A DNA stretch of 64,000 bases from Nocardia fluminea (GCF_002846365.1 NZ_PJMW01000002.1:1054001-1118000); one strand, 5' to 3'. Positions 25,549 through 35,681 are shown, numbered from the stretch's first letter. Numbers and translations are program-made. Notes: generated by a model not told the origin, from the letters alone.

Positions 25549-27843
25549 TCAGGCGGTATGCGCTCCGAACAGCTTAGGCAGCGTGCCTTCGAACGCCTCA
25601 CGCAATTCGGCGAGTGTCACGGAGAACTGACCCTGCACCTCGACCGAATCCGAGCCCTGGTCGACCACGCCGATGCGCACCCACGGCAGCTGCCGCGCGT
25701 CACACATCTTGGTGAACCGGGTCTCCTCCGAGCGCGGCACGGCGACGAGCACGCGCCCGGCCGACTCGGAGAACAGCTGCACGAACGGGTCCGAGTCCTC
25801 GGGAAGCACGATGCGGCAACCGGTCTCGCCCGCCAGCGCCGCCTCGATGACGGTCTGCGCCAGACCACCCTCGGACAGGTCGTGCGCGGCGGAGATCATG
25901 CCGTCGCGCGAACCCGAGGTGAGCACCTCCGAGAGGAGCTGCTCGCGGGCGAAGTCGACCCGCGGCGGCACGCCACCGAGGTGGTCGTGGACGACCTGCG
26001 ACCAGATCGAGCCGTCCAGCTCGTCGCGGGTCTCGCCGAGCAGGATCAGCGACTCGCCCGGCTCGATGCCGAGGCCGGTCGGGATGCGGCGGTGCACATC
26101 GTCGATCACGCCGAGCACGCCGACCACCGGGGTGGGCAGGATGGCGTCCTTGCCGGTCTGGTTGTAGAAGCTCACGTTGCCACCGGTCACCGGAATACCC
26201 AGCGCCGCACAACCGTCCGCGAGACCGCGCACGGCCTGCTGGAACTGCCACATCACGCCCGGATCCTCGGGCGAACCGAAGTTCAGGCAGTTGGTGACGG
26301 CCTTGGGGGTGGCGCCGGTGGTGGCGACATTGCGGAACGCCTCGGCCAGCGCCAGCTGCGCGCCGGTGTACGGGTCGAGCTTGGTGTAGCGGCCCGACGC
26401 GTCGGTGGCCAGGGCGATGCCGCGGCCCGAGGACTCGTCGATGCGGACGACGCCCGCGTCGGCGTGCTCGGCCAGCACGGTGTTGCCGCGCACGTAGCGG
26501 TCGTACTGCTCGGTGATCCACTTGCGGCTGCACAGCTGCGGGCTGGCGATCATCGTGAGCAGGGTCTCGCGCAGCTCGTCGCCGGTCTTCGGCCGGGTCA
26601 GGGTGGCGGTGGTGTCGGCGATCAGCGCGTCCTGGGTGTCGGGGCGCTGCACGGGGCGCTCGTACACCGGGCCCTCGTGGGCGACGGTGCGCGGCGGCAC
26701 GTCCACCACGGTCTCGCCGTGCCAGGTGATGACGAGGTGGTCGCCGTCGGTGACCTCACCGATGTCGGTGGCCAGCACATCCCACTTCTTGCACACGGCC
26801 ATGAACGCGTCCACGTTCTCCGGCGTGACGACCGCGCACATGCGCTCCTGCGATTCGCTCGACAGGATCTCCGCGGGGGTCATGTGCTTGGCGCGCAGCG
26901 GGACCTTGGTCAGGTCGATGTGCATGCCGCCGTCGCCGGCCGCGGCGAGTTCGGAGGTGGCGCAGGACAGACCGGCGCCGCCGAGGTCCTGGATGCCCAC
27001 GACGAGCCCGGCCGCGTACAGGTCGAGACAGCACTCGATGAGCACCTTCTCGGTGAACGGGTCGCCCACCTGCACGGCGGGCAGCTTCTTGCGGCCGGTG
27101 CCGGACTCGTCACCGGAGAAGGAGTCCGAGGCCAGCACGGACACGCCGCCGATCCCGTCGAGGCCGGTGCGCGCGCCGAACAGGATGATCCGGTTGCCGT
27201 TGCCCGAGGCGAAGGCCAGGTGCAGATCTTCCACCCGCATCGCCCCCGCGCACAGCGCGTTCACGAGGGGGTTGCCCTGGTAGGAGGCATCGAACACGGT
27301 CTCGCCGCCGACATTGGGCAGACCGAGCGAGTTGCCGTAACCGCCGACGCCGCGCACCACACCGTCGACCACGCGACGGGTGTCGGGGGCGTCCGCCGCG
27401 CCGAAGCGCAGCTGGTCCATCACCGCGATCGGGCGCGCGCCCATGGCCATGATGTCGCGCACGATGCCGCCGACGCCGGTGGCCGCACCCTGGTAGGGCT
27501 CCACGTAGGACGGGTGGTTGTGGCTCTCCACCTTGAAGGTGACGGCCCAGCCGTCGCCGATGTCGACCACGCCGGCGTTCTCGCCGATCCCGGCCAGCAT
27601 GGAGGACTTCATCTCGTCGGTGGTGGTTTCACCGAAGTAGCGAAGATGCACCTTGGAGGACTTGTAGGAGCAGTGCTCGCTCCACATCACCGAGTACATC
27701 GCCAGCTCGGCATCGGTGGGCCGACGGCCCAGAATCTCCTTGATGCGGGCGTACTCGTCGTCTTTGAGACCGAGTTCCTTGTACGGCTGCGGAGCATCCG
27801 GGGTGGCTGCGGCGGTAGCGACGGTGTCGACCTGCAGTGTCAC
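25549..27843 (-). CDS. purL: Phosphoribosylformylglycinamidine synthase subunit PurL
   Basis: ATP-dependent conversion of FGAR to FGAM using ammonia channelled from PurQ; works as PurL-PurQ-PurS in this organism type. The 764-residue (small-form) product has the active-site [11 protein letters not shown] near residue 54, [21 protein letters not shown], and the second ATP-site GGNVSFYN and HDLSEGGL. Start GTG 27843 has AAGGA upstream, though 12 bases away. purQ and purS are 4-7 kb away rather than adjacent. A TAGACT -10 lies 42 bases upstream. Confidence 0.97.
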   Translation of the reverse strand: MTLQVDTVATAAATPDAPQPYKELGLKDDEYARIKEILGRRPTDAELAMYSVMWSEHCSYKSSKVHLRYFGETTTDEMKSSMLAGIGENAGVVDIGDGWAVTFKVESHNHPSYVEPYQGAATGVGGIVRDIMAMGARPIAVMDQLRFGAADAPDTRRVVDGVVRGVGGYGNSLGLPNVGGETVFDASYQGNPLVNALCAGAMRVEDLHLAFASGNGNRIILFGARTGLDGIGGVSVLASDSFSGDESGTGRKKLPAVQVGDPFTEKVLIECCLDLYAAGLVVGIQDLGGAGLSCATSELAAAGDGGMHIDLTKVPLRAKHMTPAEILSSESQERMCAVVTPENVDAFMAVCKKWDVLATDIGEVTDGDHLVITWHGETVVDVPPRTVAHEGPVYERPVQRPDTQDALIADTTATLTRPKTGDELRETLLTMIASPQLCSRKWITEQYDRYVRGNTVLAEHADAGVVRIDESSGRGIALATDASGRYTKLDPYTGAQLALAEAFRNVATTGATPKAVTNCLNFGSPEDPGVMWQFQQAVRGLADGCAALGIPVTGGNVSFYNQTGKDAILPTPVVGVLGVIDDVHRRIPTGLGIEPGESLILLGETRDELDGSIWSQVVHDHLGGVPPRVDFAREQLLSEVLTSGSRDGMISAAHDLSEGGLAQTVIEAALAGETGCRIVLPEDSDPFVQLFSESAGRVLVAVPRSEETRFTKMCDARQLPWVRIGVVDQGSDSVEVQGQFSVTLAELREAFEGTLPKLFGAHTA

Positions 27844-27884
27844 GGGAGACCAGGGTCCTTTCGGCCGGGGGGAACTTGATCTGC

Positions 27885-27890
27885 AGTCTA
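27885..27890 (-). promoter_or_regulatory. -10 element of purL (TAGACT)
   Basis: TAGACT on the - strand, predicted leader about 35 bases. Identical hexamer to that of purF. Confidence 0.5.
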
Positions 27891-27992
27891 ATGGTTGCGA
27901 GGGAGCCGCCTGCCGCCCGTACTGCCCTCACGCTGGGGAGGTGGCCGGATTCGGTCTGGTCACACTTGCGGCTGGGGCATCGGAGTACCCGT

Positions 27993-27998
27993 TACTCT
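27993..27998 (+). promoter_or_regulatory. Leaderless promoter (-10 TACTCT) of the GT87 gene
   Basis: TACTCT ends 6 bases before GTG 28005. Divergent from purL across a 161-base gap. Confidence 0.5.
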
Positions 27999-28004
27999 GG
28001 CGCC

Positions 28005-29261
28005 GTGAACGAAAGTCCGGGGGTTTCCGAGCAGGTCGAGCCACGTATCACCGATCCCGGCAACCCGGACCGCCAACGACGCAGGCTGACCGTCGCCATC
28101 GCCTTGTTCGTGGTCTCCGCCGCCGTAGCACTGCTGGCGCACTGGTGGCACGGGTTCATCGACCTGCAGGTCTACCGCAACGGCGCGCGGGTGTGGCTCG
28201 ACGGCGGCGACCTGTACGGCCCGATGCCGCCGGTGTACGGACTCGGCCTGCCGTTCACCTATCCCCCGCTGGCCGCGATGTTCTTCGTGCCGTTGGCTCT
28301 GATGCCACTGGTGGTGGCCGAGGTCGTCGTGCTGCTCACCTCGCTGGCGAGCCTGGGGATCGTGCTGTGGCTGGTGCTGGTTCGCGTGCGCCCCGAGCTC
28401 GACCGGATCTCGGTGCTCACCGCGCTGATCGCCGGACTCGGCCTCGCCCAGTTCCTGGAACCGGTCCGCCAGACCTTCAACTTCGGCCAGATCAACCTGA
28501 TCCTGATGGCCGCGGTCGCCGTCGACATTCTCGTGCGCAAGCCGTTCTGGCCGCGCGGGATGCTGATCGGCATCGCGGTGTCGATCAAGCTGATTCCGGC
28601 GGGCTACCTGCTGTACTTCCTGGTGCGCCGGGACTGGAAGGCCGCGGCCACCATGGTCGTGTCGGCCGCGGGCGCGGTGGGTGTCGGATTCCTGCTGTTC
28701 CCCAAGGATTCGGTCGAGTACTGGTTCCACACCGTCTCCGATACCGGCCGTATCGGCACGCCCTACTTCGCGGGCAACCAGTCGATCAAGGGCACCCTGT
28801 TCCGCCTCGGCATGAACGAATCGCTGGCGACGGGCCTGTGGCTCGGACTGTCGGCGGTCACGATCGCGCTGGCCGCGGTGTGGATGTACCGCCTGATCGG
28901 CGTGGGCAACGAGGTCGGCGCGCTGCTGGTGAACGCGGCGGCGGTGTTGCTGGTCTCACCGGTGTCGTGGTCGCATCACTGGGTGTGGGTCGCGCCCGCG
29001 CTGGTCGTCGGCGTCAGCCTGGCCGTCACCCGCCGCTCCCGCGCCTTCACTACTCTCGTCGCCCTGTTCACGGTGATGTTCATCGTGGGCCCGCAGTGGG
29101 TGCTGCCACATTCGGGCGACAAGGAACTGGCCTGGGCCTGGTGGCAGCAGATCATCGGCAGCAGCTACGTGTGGACCACGTTGGCCGTGATCGTCTACGC
29201 GGTGATCACCTATCACCCAGCCCGGAAGGCTTCGGCCGCATCGGAACTCGCGGCCGCTTGA
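28005..29261 (+). CDS. GT87 family alpha-1,2-mannosyltransferase-like membrane glycosyltransferase
   Basis: Polytopic GT-C glycosyltransferase (former DUF2029) that uses polyprenyl-phosphate-mannose; actinobacterial members add mannose to PIMs, lipomannan or lipoarabinomannan outside the membrane. The 418-residue product has an N-terminal helix followed by IDLQVYRNGARVWLDGGDLYG, where the Asp after helix 1 is the expected catalytic base, and about 9-10 further helices including FNFGQINLILM and SIKLIPAGYLLYFLVR. GTG 28005 is chosen over upstream starts because of the leaderless -10. Exact linkage is not predictable. Confidence 0.82.
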   Translation: MNESPGVSEQVEPRITDPGNPDRQRRRLTVAIALFVVSAAVALLAHWWHGFIDLQVYRNGARVWLDGGDLYGPMPPVYGLGLPFTYPPLAAMFFVPLALMPLVVAEVVVLLTSLASLGIVLWLVLVRVRPELDRISVLTALIAGLGLAQFLEPVRQTFNFGQINLILMAAVAVDILVRKPFWPRGMLIGIAVSIKLIPAGYLLYFLVRRDWKAAATMVVSAAGAVGVGFLLFPKDSVEYWFHTVSDTGRIGTPYFAGNQSIKGTLFRLGMNESLATGLWLGLSAVTIALAAVWMYRLIGVGNEVGALLVNAAAVLLVSPVSWSHHWVWVAPALVVGVSLAVTRRSRAFTTLVALFTVMFIVGPQWVLPHSGDKELAWAWWQQIIGSSYVWTTLAVIVYAVITYHPARKASAASELAAA

Positions 29262-29292
29262 CCTCGGCGGCGCGCGCCGATCCCTCGCCCGG

Positions 29293-30585
29293 TCAGTCCG
29301 TCGCTTCCGGGGTGAGGAACGCCGCGAGGGCCGAGGCGTAGGCGGGCACGTCGGCGGCGCCCATGAGTTCGCGGCACGAGTGCATGGCCAGCTGCGGCGC
29401 GCCGACGTCGACGGTCGACATGCCGGTGCGCGCCGCCGTCATCGGGCCGATGGTCGAACCACAGGGCAGGTCGGCCCGGTGGACATACCGCTGGAGCGGC
29501 ACGCCTGCCTGCGCGCACGCGAGAGCGAACGCGCCCGCGCCCGCCGCGTCGGTGGCGTAGCGCAAGTTCTGATTCACCTTGAGCACCGGCCCACCGCCGA
29601 CCTCGATGCGATGCGCGGGCTCGTGCCGGTCCGGGTAGTTCGGGTGCGTCGCGTGCGCCATATCACCGGATGCGACGACCGAACTGGCAAGCGCGGCAAG
29701 GTAATCCGCGCGTCCACCACCGCGGGCCAGCACGATCCGCTCCAGCACGGCGGGCAGCAGATCCGACTGCGCCCCACGATCGGACTGGCTCCCCACTTCC
29801 TCGTGGTCGAACATCACCAGCACCGCCGTCGCCGCACCGGGCTCGTCGGCAGCGGCGAGGAAAGCCTGCAATCCGGCGTAGCAGGTGCCCTGGTTGTCGA
29901 GGCGCGGCGCGCTCACCAGATCGAGGTCGCGGCCGACGATCGTGCTCGACGCAAGGTCGTGGGTCATCAATTCCCAGCCGAGCACGTCGGCACCGTCGAC
30001 CTCGGCCCGCTCGGCGACGAAGTCCAGGAACGAAGCGGGCGCGTCGCCGATCCCCCAGATCGCGTTCACGTGCCGCTGCGGGTCGAGAGTCACCCCGCGC
30101 CGGTCCTCGGACAGGTGGATGGCCAACTGCGGCACCCGCAGGATCGGCTCGTCGATCCGCACCAGCACATCGCGCATCCGCGCGCCCTCGCGCACACTGA
30201 GCCGCCCCGAGAGACCGAGCTCGCGGTCCAGCCAGGAGTTCAGCCAGGCCCCGCCGTACGGCTCGAGCCCGACGAGCTGCCATCCCGACCCGGCCAGATC
30301 GGGATGCTGCTTCACACGCAGGTTGGGACTGTCGGTGTGCGCGCCGACCACCCGGAACGGGGCAGCGGGCACGGCATCGTAATCAGCCCACGCGATCAGC
30401 GAACCACCGCGCACCACATAGTGTTTCCCGCCCGCGTCGTCCCATGCCGACGCCTCCGTCAACGGCGTGAACCCGTTGCCGTCCAGCTCGGCCGCCACCG
30501 TGGCACACACGTGGAAGGGCGAGGGTGACGCGTCGATGAAGGCACACAATCCGCTGGCCGTGGCCGCTGTCAAGGAAACCGGCAT
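29293..30585 (-). CDS. pepC: M18 family metallo-aminopeptidase
   Basis: Zinc aminopeptidase that trims acidic or neutral N-terminal residues from peptides; cytoplasmic. The 430-residue product has the metal/catalytic residues expected for M18: [11 protein letters not shown] (about residues 81-91), [18 protein letters not shown] (general base Glu pair) and the C-terminal His in LAMHSCRE. Length is standard. M. tuberculosis pepC (Rv0800) occupies the same place near purL. Monocistronic, ending 31 bases from the GT87 stop. Confidence 0.92.
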   Translation of the reverse strand: MPVSLTAATASGLCAFIDASPSPFHVCATVAAELDGNGFTPLTEASAWDDAGGKHYVVRGGSLIAWADYDAVPAAPFRVVGAHTDSPNLRVKQHPDLAGSGWQLVGLEPYGGAWLNSWLDRELGLSGRLSVREGARMRDVLVRIDEPILRVPQLAIHLSEDRRGVTLDPQRHVNAIWGIGDAPASFLDFVAERAEVDGADVLGWELMTHDLASSTIVGRDLDLVSAPRLDNQGTCYAGLQAFLAAADEPGAATAVLVMFDHEEVGSQSDRGAQSDLLPAVLERIVLARGGGRADYLAALASSVVASGDMAHATHPNYPDRHEPAHRIEVGGGPVLKVNQNLRYATDAAGAGAFALACAQAGVPLQRYVHRADLPCGSTIGPMTAARTGMSTVDVGAPQLAMHSCRELMGAADVPAYASALAAFLTPEATD

Positions 30586-30645
30586 CCTGCGATCCTAGGC
30601 ACGATGGTGCGCCCGGGCACCCCGCACCGGAATACCGCGCTCGGA

Positions 30646-31083
30646 TCAGTCGTCGCGTTCGGCGACGACCGCGAGCGCGGCCAGTAACTCGCCGTAGCGC
30701 CGAATCCCGAGGCGGGCGCGCAGTTCTTCCTCCGCGAGCCTTTCCTGCGCGCGGATCCTGGCGGCCAGTTTGGCGCCGAGGCTGCTCAATCCGATCAGGA
30801 TCCGGCGACGATCGTCGGTGGCGGCGACCCGGAAGATCAGGCCGCGTTCGGCGAGATTGTCCGCGTGCCGGGTGGCCGACGACGGGGCGAGCCGCGCCTG
30901 GGCGGCCAGCTCCGACATGGTCATCCCGTCGTCGGTGGACAACTGCGACAGAATCGCCCAGTGGTCGGCCGTGAGATTGTCAGCCGACAGCGCCGATTCG
31001 AGCCGGCCTACCCAGTTGCGCTCCGCGGAGCGCAACGCGCCGTGCAGCGTGGAATACCCACTTATAATGGACACCGATTGCAT
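30646..31083 (-). CDS. MarR family transcriptional regulator
   Basis: A 145-residue winged-helix regulator. Seen: dimerisation helices at both ends, the recognition region MTMSELAAQARLAPSSATRHADNLAERGLI (split over residues 54-83) and the wing DDRRRILIGLSSLG. ATG 31083 has a GGTGGGA site just upstream; GTG 31089 is an alternative. Divergent from a cytosolic ligand-binding protein with only 60 bases between them, including a short inverted repeat. The pair resembles the NhhC (AmiC-like)/NhhD (MarR-like) regulators of Rhodococcus nitrile hydratase genes. Confidence 0.85.
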   Translation of the reverse strand: MQSVSIISGYSTLHGALRSAERNWVGRLESALSADNLTADHWAILSQLSTDDGMTMSELAAQARLAPSSATRHADNLAERGLIFRVAATDDRRRILIGLSSLGAKLAARIRAQERLAEEELRARLGIRRYGELLAALAVVAERDD

Positions 31084-31106
31084 TCCCACCTGCCGAGAAA
31101 TTCATT

Positions 31107-31122
31107 CGAACGATCCTGTTCG
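31107..31122. promoter_or_regulatory. Inverted repeat between the MarR and ligand-binding genes
   Basis: CGAAC (31107-31111) and GTTCG (31118-31122) with a 6-base spacer; plausible MarR operator over both divergent promoters. TAGAGT at 31133-31138 is a possible -10 five bases before ATG 31144. Confidence 0.4.
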
Positions 31123-31143
31123 CACTAGGCGATAGAGTACAGA

Positions 31144-32217
31144 ATGCCCTCGTCAGGCCAGAGCCGGGATGAAACGATCGAGATTCTCTCGATCGTGCCC
31201 ACACAAGGCCCCGGCGGTATCATCGCGCCATCGTGTACCGCGGCCATTTCCCTGGCAGTAGACGAAATCAATAGCAGCACAGGAATTCTCGGGCGTGAAA
31301 TCCATCTCACCACCCTCGACGGCGGCCGCGAACCGCACGAAGTCGCCGACGAAGTAGCGGCCTTCCTGGCCACCGGAATGGTCGGCGCGATCACCGGTTG
31401 GCACACCTCCGCCGTGCGTCGAGCGGTCGCCGAGGCCGTCGACGCCCGCGTCCCCTACCTCTACGCCACCGACCACGAGGGCCTGCCCGACGAACGTCCC
31501 GGCGTTTTGCTGGTGGGCGAGCATCCCGACCATCAGACAGTCCCCGCGGCCGCGTGGATGGCCCGCGAACTGGGGGTGCGCCGCTGGGCGGTCATCGGCA
31601 ACGACTACATCTGGCCCCGCCGCACCGCCCGCGCCCTGCGCCGGTCCCTGCCCAACCCCTACGACATCATCGTCGAGCACTACGTGCCCCTCGGCACCAC
31701 CGATTTCGCCGACTTCCTCAACAACCCGACACTGCTGCTGGCCGACGCGGTCCTCGTGCTCATGGTCGGCGCCGACACCGCCCGCTTCAATCGCCAGTTC
31801 GCCGCCAGCGGCCTGCCCGCCGTGATGCCGCGCCTGAGCCCGGCCGTCGACGAGAACGTGCTACTCAGCGCGGGCCCGTCGGCGAACGCCAACCTCTATG
31901 TGGCCTCGAGTTTCTTCATCGACAACCACAGCGAAGAAGGCCGCTCCCGCCGCGCCCGCTACCACCGGCATCAGGGTCGATTCGCCCCCGCGCTCACCAC
32001 TTTCAGCAACTCCACCTACGAAGCGATCCACCTGCTGAACACCCTGGCCGACGCCACGGGGACCCTCGACGTGGAAACCATCATCGCGGCGGCGGAAACC
32101 GGTCTGGTGCTGGACGGCCCGGCCACCCGCCGGGGTTTCCTGGGCAATCAAGCAGTAGGCCCCGCCCACCTGGCCATGGCGAACGGGGTCGACTTCGACA
32201 TCATCGACGCACTCTAG
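31144..32217 (+). CDS. Signal-peptide-less periplasmic-binding-fold protein (AmiC/FmdD-like amide or urea sensor)
   Basis: A 357-residue type I periplasmic-binding fold. Seen: EILSIVPTQGPGGIIAPSCTAAISLAVDEINSSTGILGREI region (residues 12-52) as in branched-chain amino acid/urea/amide receptors, GWHTSAVRRAVAEAVD, and HPDHQTVPAAAWMARELG. It begins MPSSGQSRDET with no hydrophobic signal or lipobox, and no permease or ATPase is nearby, so it is probably a cytoplasmic sensor like AmiC rather than a transporter subunit. Divergent to a MarR regulator. Ligand is inferred (short amide, urea or related) and not certain. Confidence 0.75.
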   Translation: MPSSGQSRDETIEILSIVPTQGPGGIIAPSCTAAISLAVDEINSSTGILGREIHLTTLDGGREPHEVADEVAAFLATGMVGAITGWHTSAVRRAVAEAVDARVPYLYATDHEGLPDERPGVLLVGEHPDHQTVPAAAWMARELGVRRWAVIGNDYIWPRRTARALRRSLPNPYDIIVEHYVPLGTTDFADFLNNPTLLLADAVLVLMVGADTARFNRQFAASGLPAVMPRLSPAVDENVLLSAGPSANANLYVASSFFIDNHSEEGRSRRARYHRHQGRFAPALTTFSNSTYEAIHLLNTLADATGTLDVETIIAAAETGLVLDGPATRRGFLGNQAVGPAHLAMANGVDFDIIDAL

Positions 32218-32232
32218 TGCCGAGCGGCACTG

Positions 32233-32910
32233 TCAGGCGCTGATCAAACTATCGAGCACCGAGAAGAACATGCCCAGACCGTCGTCGCTGGGGCCGGTCA
32301 GTGCCTCGGTGGCGTGTTCGGGGTGCGGCATCAAACCGACGACCCGCCCGTTGGCCGAGGAGATCCCGGCGATCCCGCGCTGCGAGCCGTTCGGGTTGTC
32401 GCCCGCGTAGCGGAACACCACGCGGCCTTCGCCTTCGAGCTCGTCGAGGACCTTCTCCGAAGCCTGGAAACGCCCCTCGCCCGATTTCAGCGGAACAAGG
32501 ATCTGCGCGCCCGGCTCGTACCGGGAACTCCACGCGGTATCGGTCGCCTCGACCTTCAGCCACTCGTCCCGGCAGATGAAGTGCAGCCCCTCGTTGCGGG
32601 TCAGCGCACCCGGCAGCAGCCCGGCCTCGCATAGCACCTGGAATCCATTGCAGATACCGAGTACCGGCAGACCCTGCCCCGCCGCCCGCACGACCTCGCC
32701 CATCACAGGCGCGAACCGCGCGATGGCCCCGCACCGCAGGTAGTCGCCGTAGGAGAAGCCACCGGGCACGATCACCGCGTCGACACCCTTGATATCGGCG
32801 TCGGCATGCCACAGGCTCACAGCCTCGGCGCCGGCCAGCCGAACCGCCCGAGCGGCATCGACATCGTCGAGCGTCCCGGGGAACGTAATTACGCCGATGC
32901 GTGCACTCAC
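32233..32910 (-). CDS. purQ: Phosphoribosylformylglycinamidine synthase subunit PurQ (glutamine amidotransferase)
   Basis: Class I glutaminase that feeds ammonia to PurL. The 225-residue product has [12 protein letters not shown] at the start, [17 protein letters not shown] (oxyanion region), nucleophile Cys in [18 protein letters not shown] (about residue 88) and the His-Glu pair in MPHPEHA near residue 196. GTG start overlaps the purS stop by four bases, so purS and purQ are coupled. Ends 15 bases from the convergent AmiC-like gene. Confidence 0.96.
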   Translation of the reverse strand: MSARIGVITFPGTLDDVDAARAVRLAGAEAVSLWHADADIKGVDAVIVPGGFSYGDYLRCGAIARFAPVMGEVVRAAGQGLPVLGICNGFQVLCEAGLLPGALTRNEGLHFICRDEWLKVEATDTAWSSRYEPGAQILVPLKSGEGRFQASEKVLDELEGEGRVVFRYAGDNPNGSQRGIAGISSANGRVVGLMPHPEHATEALTGPSDDGLGMFFSVLDSLISA

Positions 32911-33143
32911 GAGACCCGAACGACCTTCCAGTCCTCGATCACCGTGTTCGCCAGCAGCGCCTCGGCGATCTGCTCGAGCTGGGCGTCCGACACGCTGTCG
33001 TCCACCTCGAGCTCGAATCGCTTGCCCTGCCGCACATCCGAGATTCCGGCGAATCCCAGACGCGGGAGCGCGCCGACCACGGCCTGTCCCTGGGGGTCCA
33101 GAATCTCGGCCTTCGGCATGACCTCGACCACGACTCGTGCCAC
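32907..33143 (-). CDS. purS: Phosphoribosylformylglycinamidine synthase subunit PurS
   Basis: Small bridging subunit that holds PurL and PurQ together and helps channel ammonia. The 78-residue product is a full-length Pur[38 protein letters not shown] and the C-terminal [12 protein letters not shown] 33143 is preceded by TTGAGGAGCAACGC, a strong ribosome site. First gene of purS-purQ. Confidence 0.96.
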   Translation of the reverse strand: MARVVVEVMPKAEILDPQGQAVVGALPRLGFAGISDVRQGKRFELEVDDSVSDAQLEQIAEALLANTVIEDWKVVRVS

Positions 33144-33180
33144 GCGTTGCTCCTCAAGTGATGTGGGGGTTACCTCGGAA

Positions 33181-33186
33181 ATCTTA
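33181..33186 (-). promoter_or_regulatory. -10 element of purS-purQ (TAAGAT)
   Basis: TAAGAT on the - strand, 38 bases upstream of the purS GTG. Confidence 0.45.
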
Positions 33187-33240
33187 GTTGACCGGGCCGT
33201 CGTGCCCGCGTTCCGGGGTCACGGCGGCTTAGCATCGGGT

Positions 33241-33885
33241 ATGCGCATCGCCCACTTCGGTCATTCCTGCATCCTCGTGGAACTGCACGGCGTGAAAGTG
33301 CTGTTCGACCCCGGAACCTTCGCGCACGGGTTCGAGGGCATCACCGGCTTGGACGCGATCGCGGTGACCCACCAGCATCCCGACCACATCGACCCGAATC
33401 GGATCGGTGACCTCATCGAGAACAATCCCACCGCCCGCCTGCTGTCGGATCCGCAGACCGCGCAGCAGCGCAGCGAGGGCTGGGAACCCGTTTCGGCCGG
33501 TCAGGTGCTCGATATCGGCGACTTACAGATCACCGGCGGCGGCGGCAGGCACGCGGTGATCCATCCCGAGATCCCGGTGATCGACAACACCGTCTTCCAG
33601 CTCGGCACCGAAGCCGACCCCGCCCAGCTGGTCCACCCCGGCGACTCGCTCTGGGTGCCGCCGGTCCCGGTCGGTGTGCTCGCGATCCCGGCCGTCGCCC
33701 CCTGGATGCGGATCTCCGAAGCCGTCGACTACCTGCGCGCCGTCAATCCGCGCACCGCGGTGCCCATCCACCACGGCATCATCGCCCCGTCGGCCCACGG
33801 CATCTACTTCGGCAGGCTGACCGAGATGGCCCCGGCCGGCACCGAGTTCCGGGTACTCGATCCCGAGGACCAGGGCCAGTTCTGA
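33241..33885 (+). CDS. MBL-fold metal-dependent hydrolase
   Basis: A 214-residue metallo-beta-lactamase-fold hydrolase of the UPF0173/UlaG-like short type. Seen: MRIAHFGHSCILVE, a family-typical opening; the metal motif HQHPDHID near residues 44-51 (a Gln replaces the usual second residue of HxHxDH, which is tolerated); GGRHAVIHPEIP and PIHHGIIAP near the C-terminus. TAGCAT lies 5 bases before the ATG, so it may be leaderless. The M. tuberculosis neighbour of purS/purQ (Rv0786c) is equivalent. Substrate unknown. Confidence 0.85.
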   Translation: MRIAHFGHSCILVELHGVKVLFDPGTFAHGFEGITGLDAIAVTHQHPDHIDPNRIGDLIENNPTARLLSDPQTAQQRSEGWEPVSAGQVLDIGDLQITGGGGRHAVIHPEIPVIDNTVFQLGTEADPAQLVHPGDSLWVPPVPVGVLAIPAVAPWMRISEAVDYLRAVNPRTAVPIHHGIIAPSAHGIYFGRLTEMAPAGTEFRVLDPEDQGQF

Positions 33886-35232
33886 TCAGCGGTAACTGGT
33901 CAGGAACAACGCCTCGGCCAGTGCCATGTGCTCGATCTCGCTGGGATCCACGCTCTCGTTGGGGGCGTGGATCAGGCATTTCGGCTCTTCGACGCCGATC
34001 AGCATGATCTCGGCGTTCGGGTAGGTGTCGGCGAAGACGTTGCACAGCGGGATCGACCCGCCCTGCCCCTCGGTGGTCACGTCGCGACCGTAGGCGGTCG
34101 CCATCGCCTGCTCCATCGCCGAGCGGGCGGGGCCCTGCGTGGACGCGACGAACGGCTCGCCGAGTGCCTCGAGCTCGATGTCGAGTTCGGCGTTCCACGG
34201 CACGTGCGCGCGCAGGTGCTTCGCCAGCAGGTCATAGGCCTGCTGGGGGTCGGTGCCCGGCGGGATGCGCAGGTTGAGCCGGGCCCTGGTGCTCGGCTGG
34301 ATCGCCGCCGACGACCCGACCACCGCGGGCACGTCCATCCCCAGCACCGTCAGCGCCGGTCGCGCCCACAGCATGTCGGACACGGTTCCGTTGCCGAGCA
34401 GGCCGACGCCGTCGAGCACACCCGCGTCCGACCGGAAGTCCGCCGCCGGATACTGCGCGCCGGCCCACTGCTGATCGCCGGTGAGTCCGTCGATCGTGGT
34501 GTTGCCCTCGGCGTCGCGCAACGACGACAGCAGCGTGATCATCGCGGCGAGCGCGTCCGGCGCGGGACCGCCGAACATGCCCGAGTGCATCGGCCCTTCC
34601 AGGGTTCGCACCGTCAGCACCACATTCACCATCCCGCGCAGGGTCTGGGTGAACGTCGGCACCCCGACGGCGAAATTGCCGCAGTCGGCGACCAGGATCG
34701 CATCCGATTCCAGCAGGGCGGGATTCGCGACGACGAACTTCTCCAGACCGCCGGTGCCCTGCTCTTCCGAGCCCTCCGCCACCACCTTGATCCCGATCGG
34801 GAAGTCGGGTCCGATCGCGCGCAGGGCGGTCAGATGCGTGACGATATTGCCCTTGCAGTCGGCCGCGCCGCGCCCGTACCAGCGCCCGTCCTTGTCGGTC
34901 AGCGTCCAGACGGGCGTCTTCCAGGCGGCATCGTCGAGCGGGGGCTGCACGTCGTAGTGGCAGTACAGCAGCACCGTCGGCGTGCCGGGCGGCCCCGGCT
35001 TCGACGCGATGACCGCCTTGCTGCCGTCGGGCGTCTCGTGCAGGCCGACCTCGGTCAGCCCCGCAGCGGCGAACGCGTCGGCCACCCACTGCGCGGTCCG
35101 CTCGCACCCTTCCGGCGGGAACTGGCGCGGATCGGCGACGGATCGGAACGAAACGAGCTCGGCCAGATCCGTTTTCGCCTGGCCCATCAACCCGGACACC
35201 TTGCCGCGCAGCGCCGTCACGTCTTCGGTCAT
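33886..35232 (-). CDS. M20 family metallopeptidase / dipeptidase
   Basis: Two-zinc exopeptidase. The 448-residue product has the first metal motif YCHYDVQPP (about residues 93-101), catalytic YGRGAADCKGN, general-base EGSEEQGTGG, the dimerisation domain starting at GMVNVVLTVRTLEG, and the last ligand in KCLIHAPNESVDP. Length is normal for dipeptidases of this group. ATG 35232 is chosen; GTG 35247 is an alternative that overlaps the upstream gene. Third gene of an APC transporter/small membrane protein/peptidase operon. Confidence 0.9.
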   Translation of the reverse strand: MTEDVTALRGKVSGLMGQAKTDLAELVSFRSVADPRQFPPEGCERTAQWVADAFAAAGLTEVGLHETPDGSKAVIASKPGPPGTPTVLLYCHYDVQPPLDDAAWKTPVWTLTDKDGRWYGRGAADCKGNIVTHLTALRAIGPDFPIGIKVVAEGSEEQGTGGLEKFVVANPALLESDAILVADCGNFAVGVPTFTQTLRGMVNVVLTVRTLEGPMHSGMFGGPAPDALAAMITLLSSLRDAEGNTTIDGLTGDQQWAGAQYPAADFRSDAGVLDGVGLLGNGTVSDMLWARPALTVLGMDVPAVVGSSAAIQPSTRARLNLRIPPGTDPQQAYDLLAKHLRAHVPWNAELDIELEALGEPFVASTQGPARSAMEQAMATAYGRDVTTEGQGGSIPLCNVFADTYPNAEIMLIGVEEPKCLIHAPNESVDPSEIEHMALAEALFLTSYR

Positions 35233-35243
35233 CTCTTCACGCC

Positions 35244-35681
35244 TCACTTCGTGGTGTCGTCCAGCTTCAGAGTGTCGAGATGAGAAAGATAGTCCTGCAA
35301 GCGATCCGGGCAGTACGTGGCGATCGTGAGGGCCACCGCCTCGGTGGTGTCACGCGGGCCGATCACCGGACGCTGTCCTGGCCCGGCCGCGCCGTTGGTG
35401 ATCGAGGCCTGGTATTTCGCCTTGATCATCGGCGAACTCGGGTCCTGGCAGACCGACCCGCCGTCGTCACCGAGCGCGTCGGCGATCACGTTCACCTCCG
35501 GCGCGGGCAGACCGGCCGCGACCAGTTTGTCGTGCAGCTGTTCGGCTTTCGTGGTCGCCTGGGTGGTTTCGCGAATGGCGGTGAACGTGAACAGCCCGAT
35601 CAGGGCGAACACCACCAGCAGCACACCGGTCGTGATGTAGATCCAGCGTCGCTTGTGGTCGGGGGCGTCTCCGGTCGTCAT
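35244..35681 (-). CDS. Small single-helix membrane protein, function unknown
   Basis: A 145-residue protein with a basic N-terminus (PDHKRRW), one helix (WIYITTGVLLVVFALIGLFTFTA, residues 14-36) and an extracytoplasmic domain of about 105 residues containing two Cys (SVCQDPSS, TYCPDRL) that may form a disulfide. The domain contains DALGDDGGSVC and ATYCPD, reminiscent of exported actinobacterial proteins but I do not recognise a family. Starts with a 4-base overlap (ATGA) with the transporter gene and ends 12 bases before the peptidase start, so it is operon-embedded and may be a transporter accessory. Confidence 0.75.
   Translation of the reverse strand: MTTGDAPDHKRRWIYITTGVLLVVFALIGLFTFTAIRETTQATTKAEQLHDKLVAAGLPAPEVNVIADALGDDGGSVCQDPSSPMIKAKYQASITNGAAGPGQRPVIGPRDTTEAVALTIATYCPDRLQDYLSHLDTLKLDDTTK

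Noticed and set aside
25363..27879. 838-codon + strand open frame opposite purL
   Set aside because: No domain, His/Arg/Val/Gly-rich shadow frame; purL on the other strand is certain.
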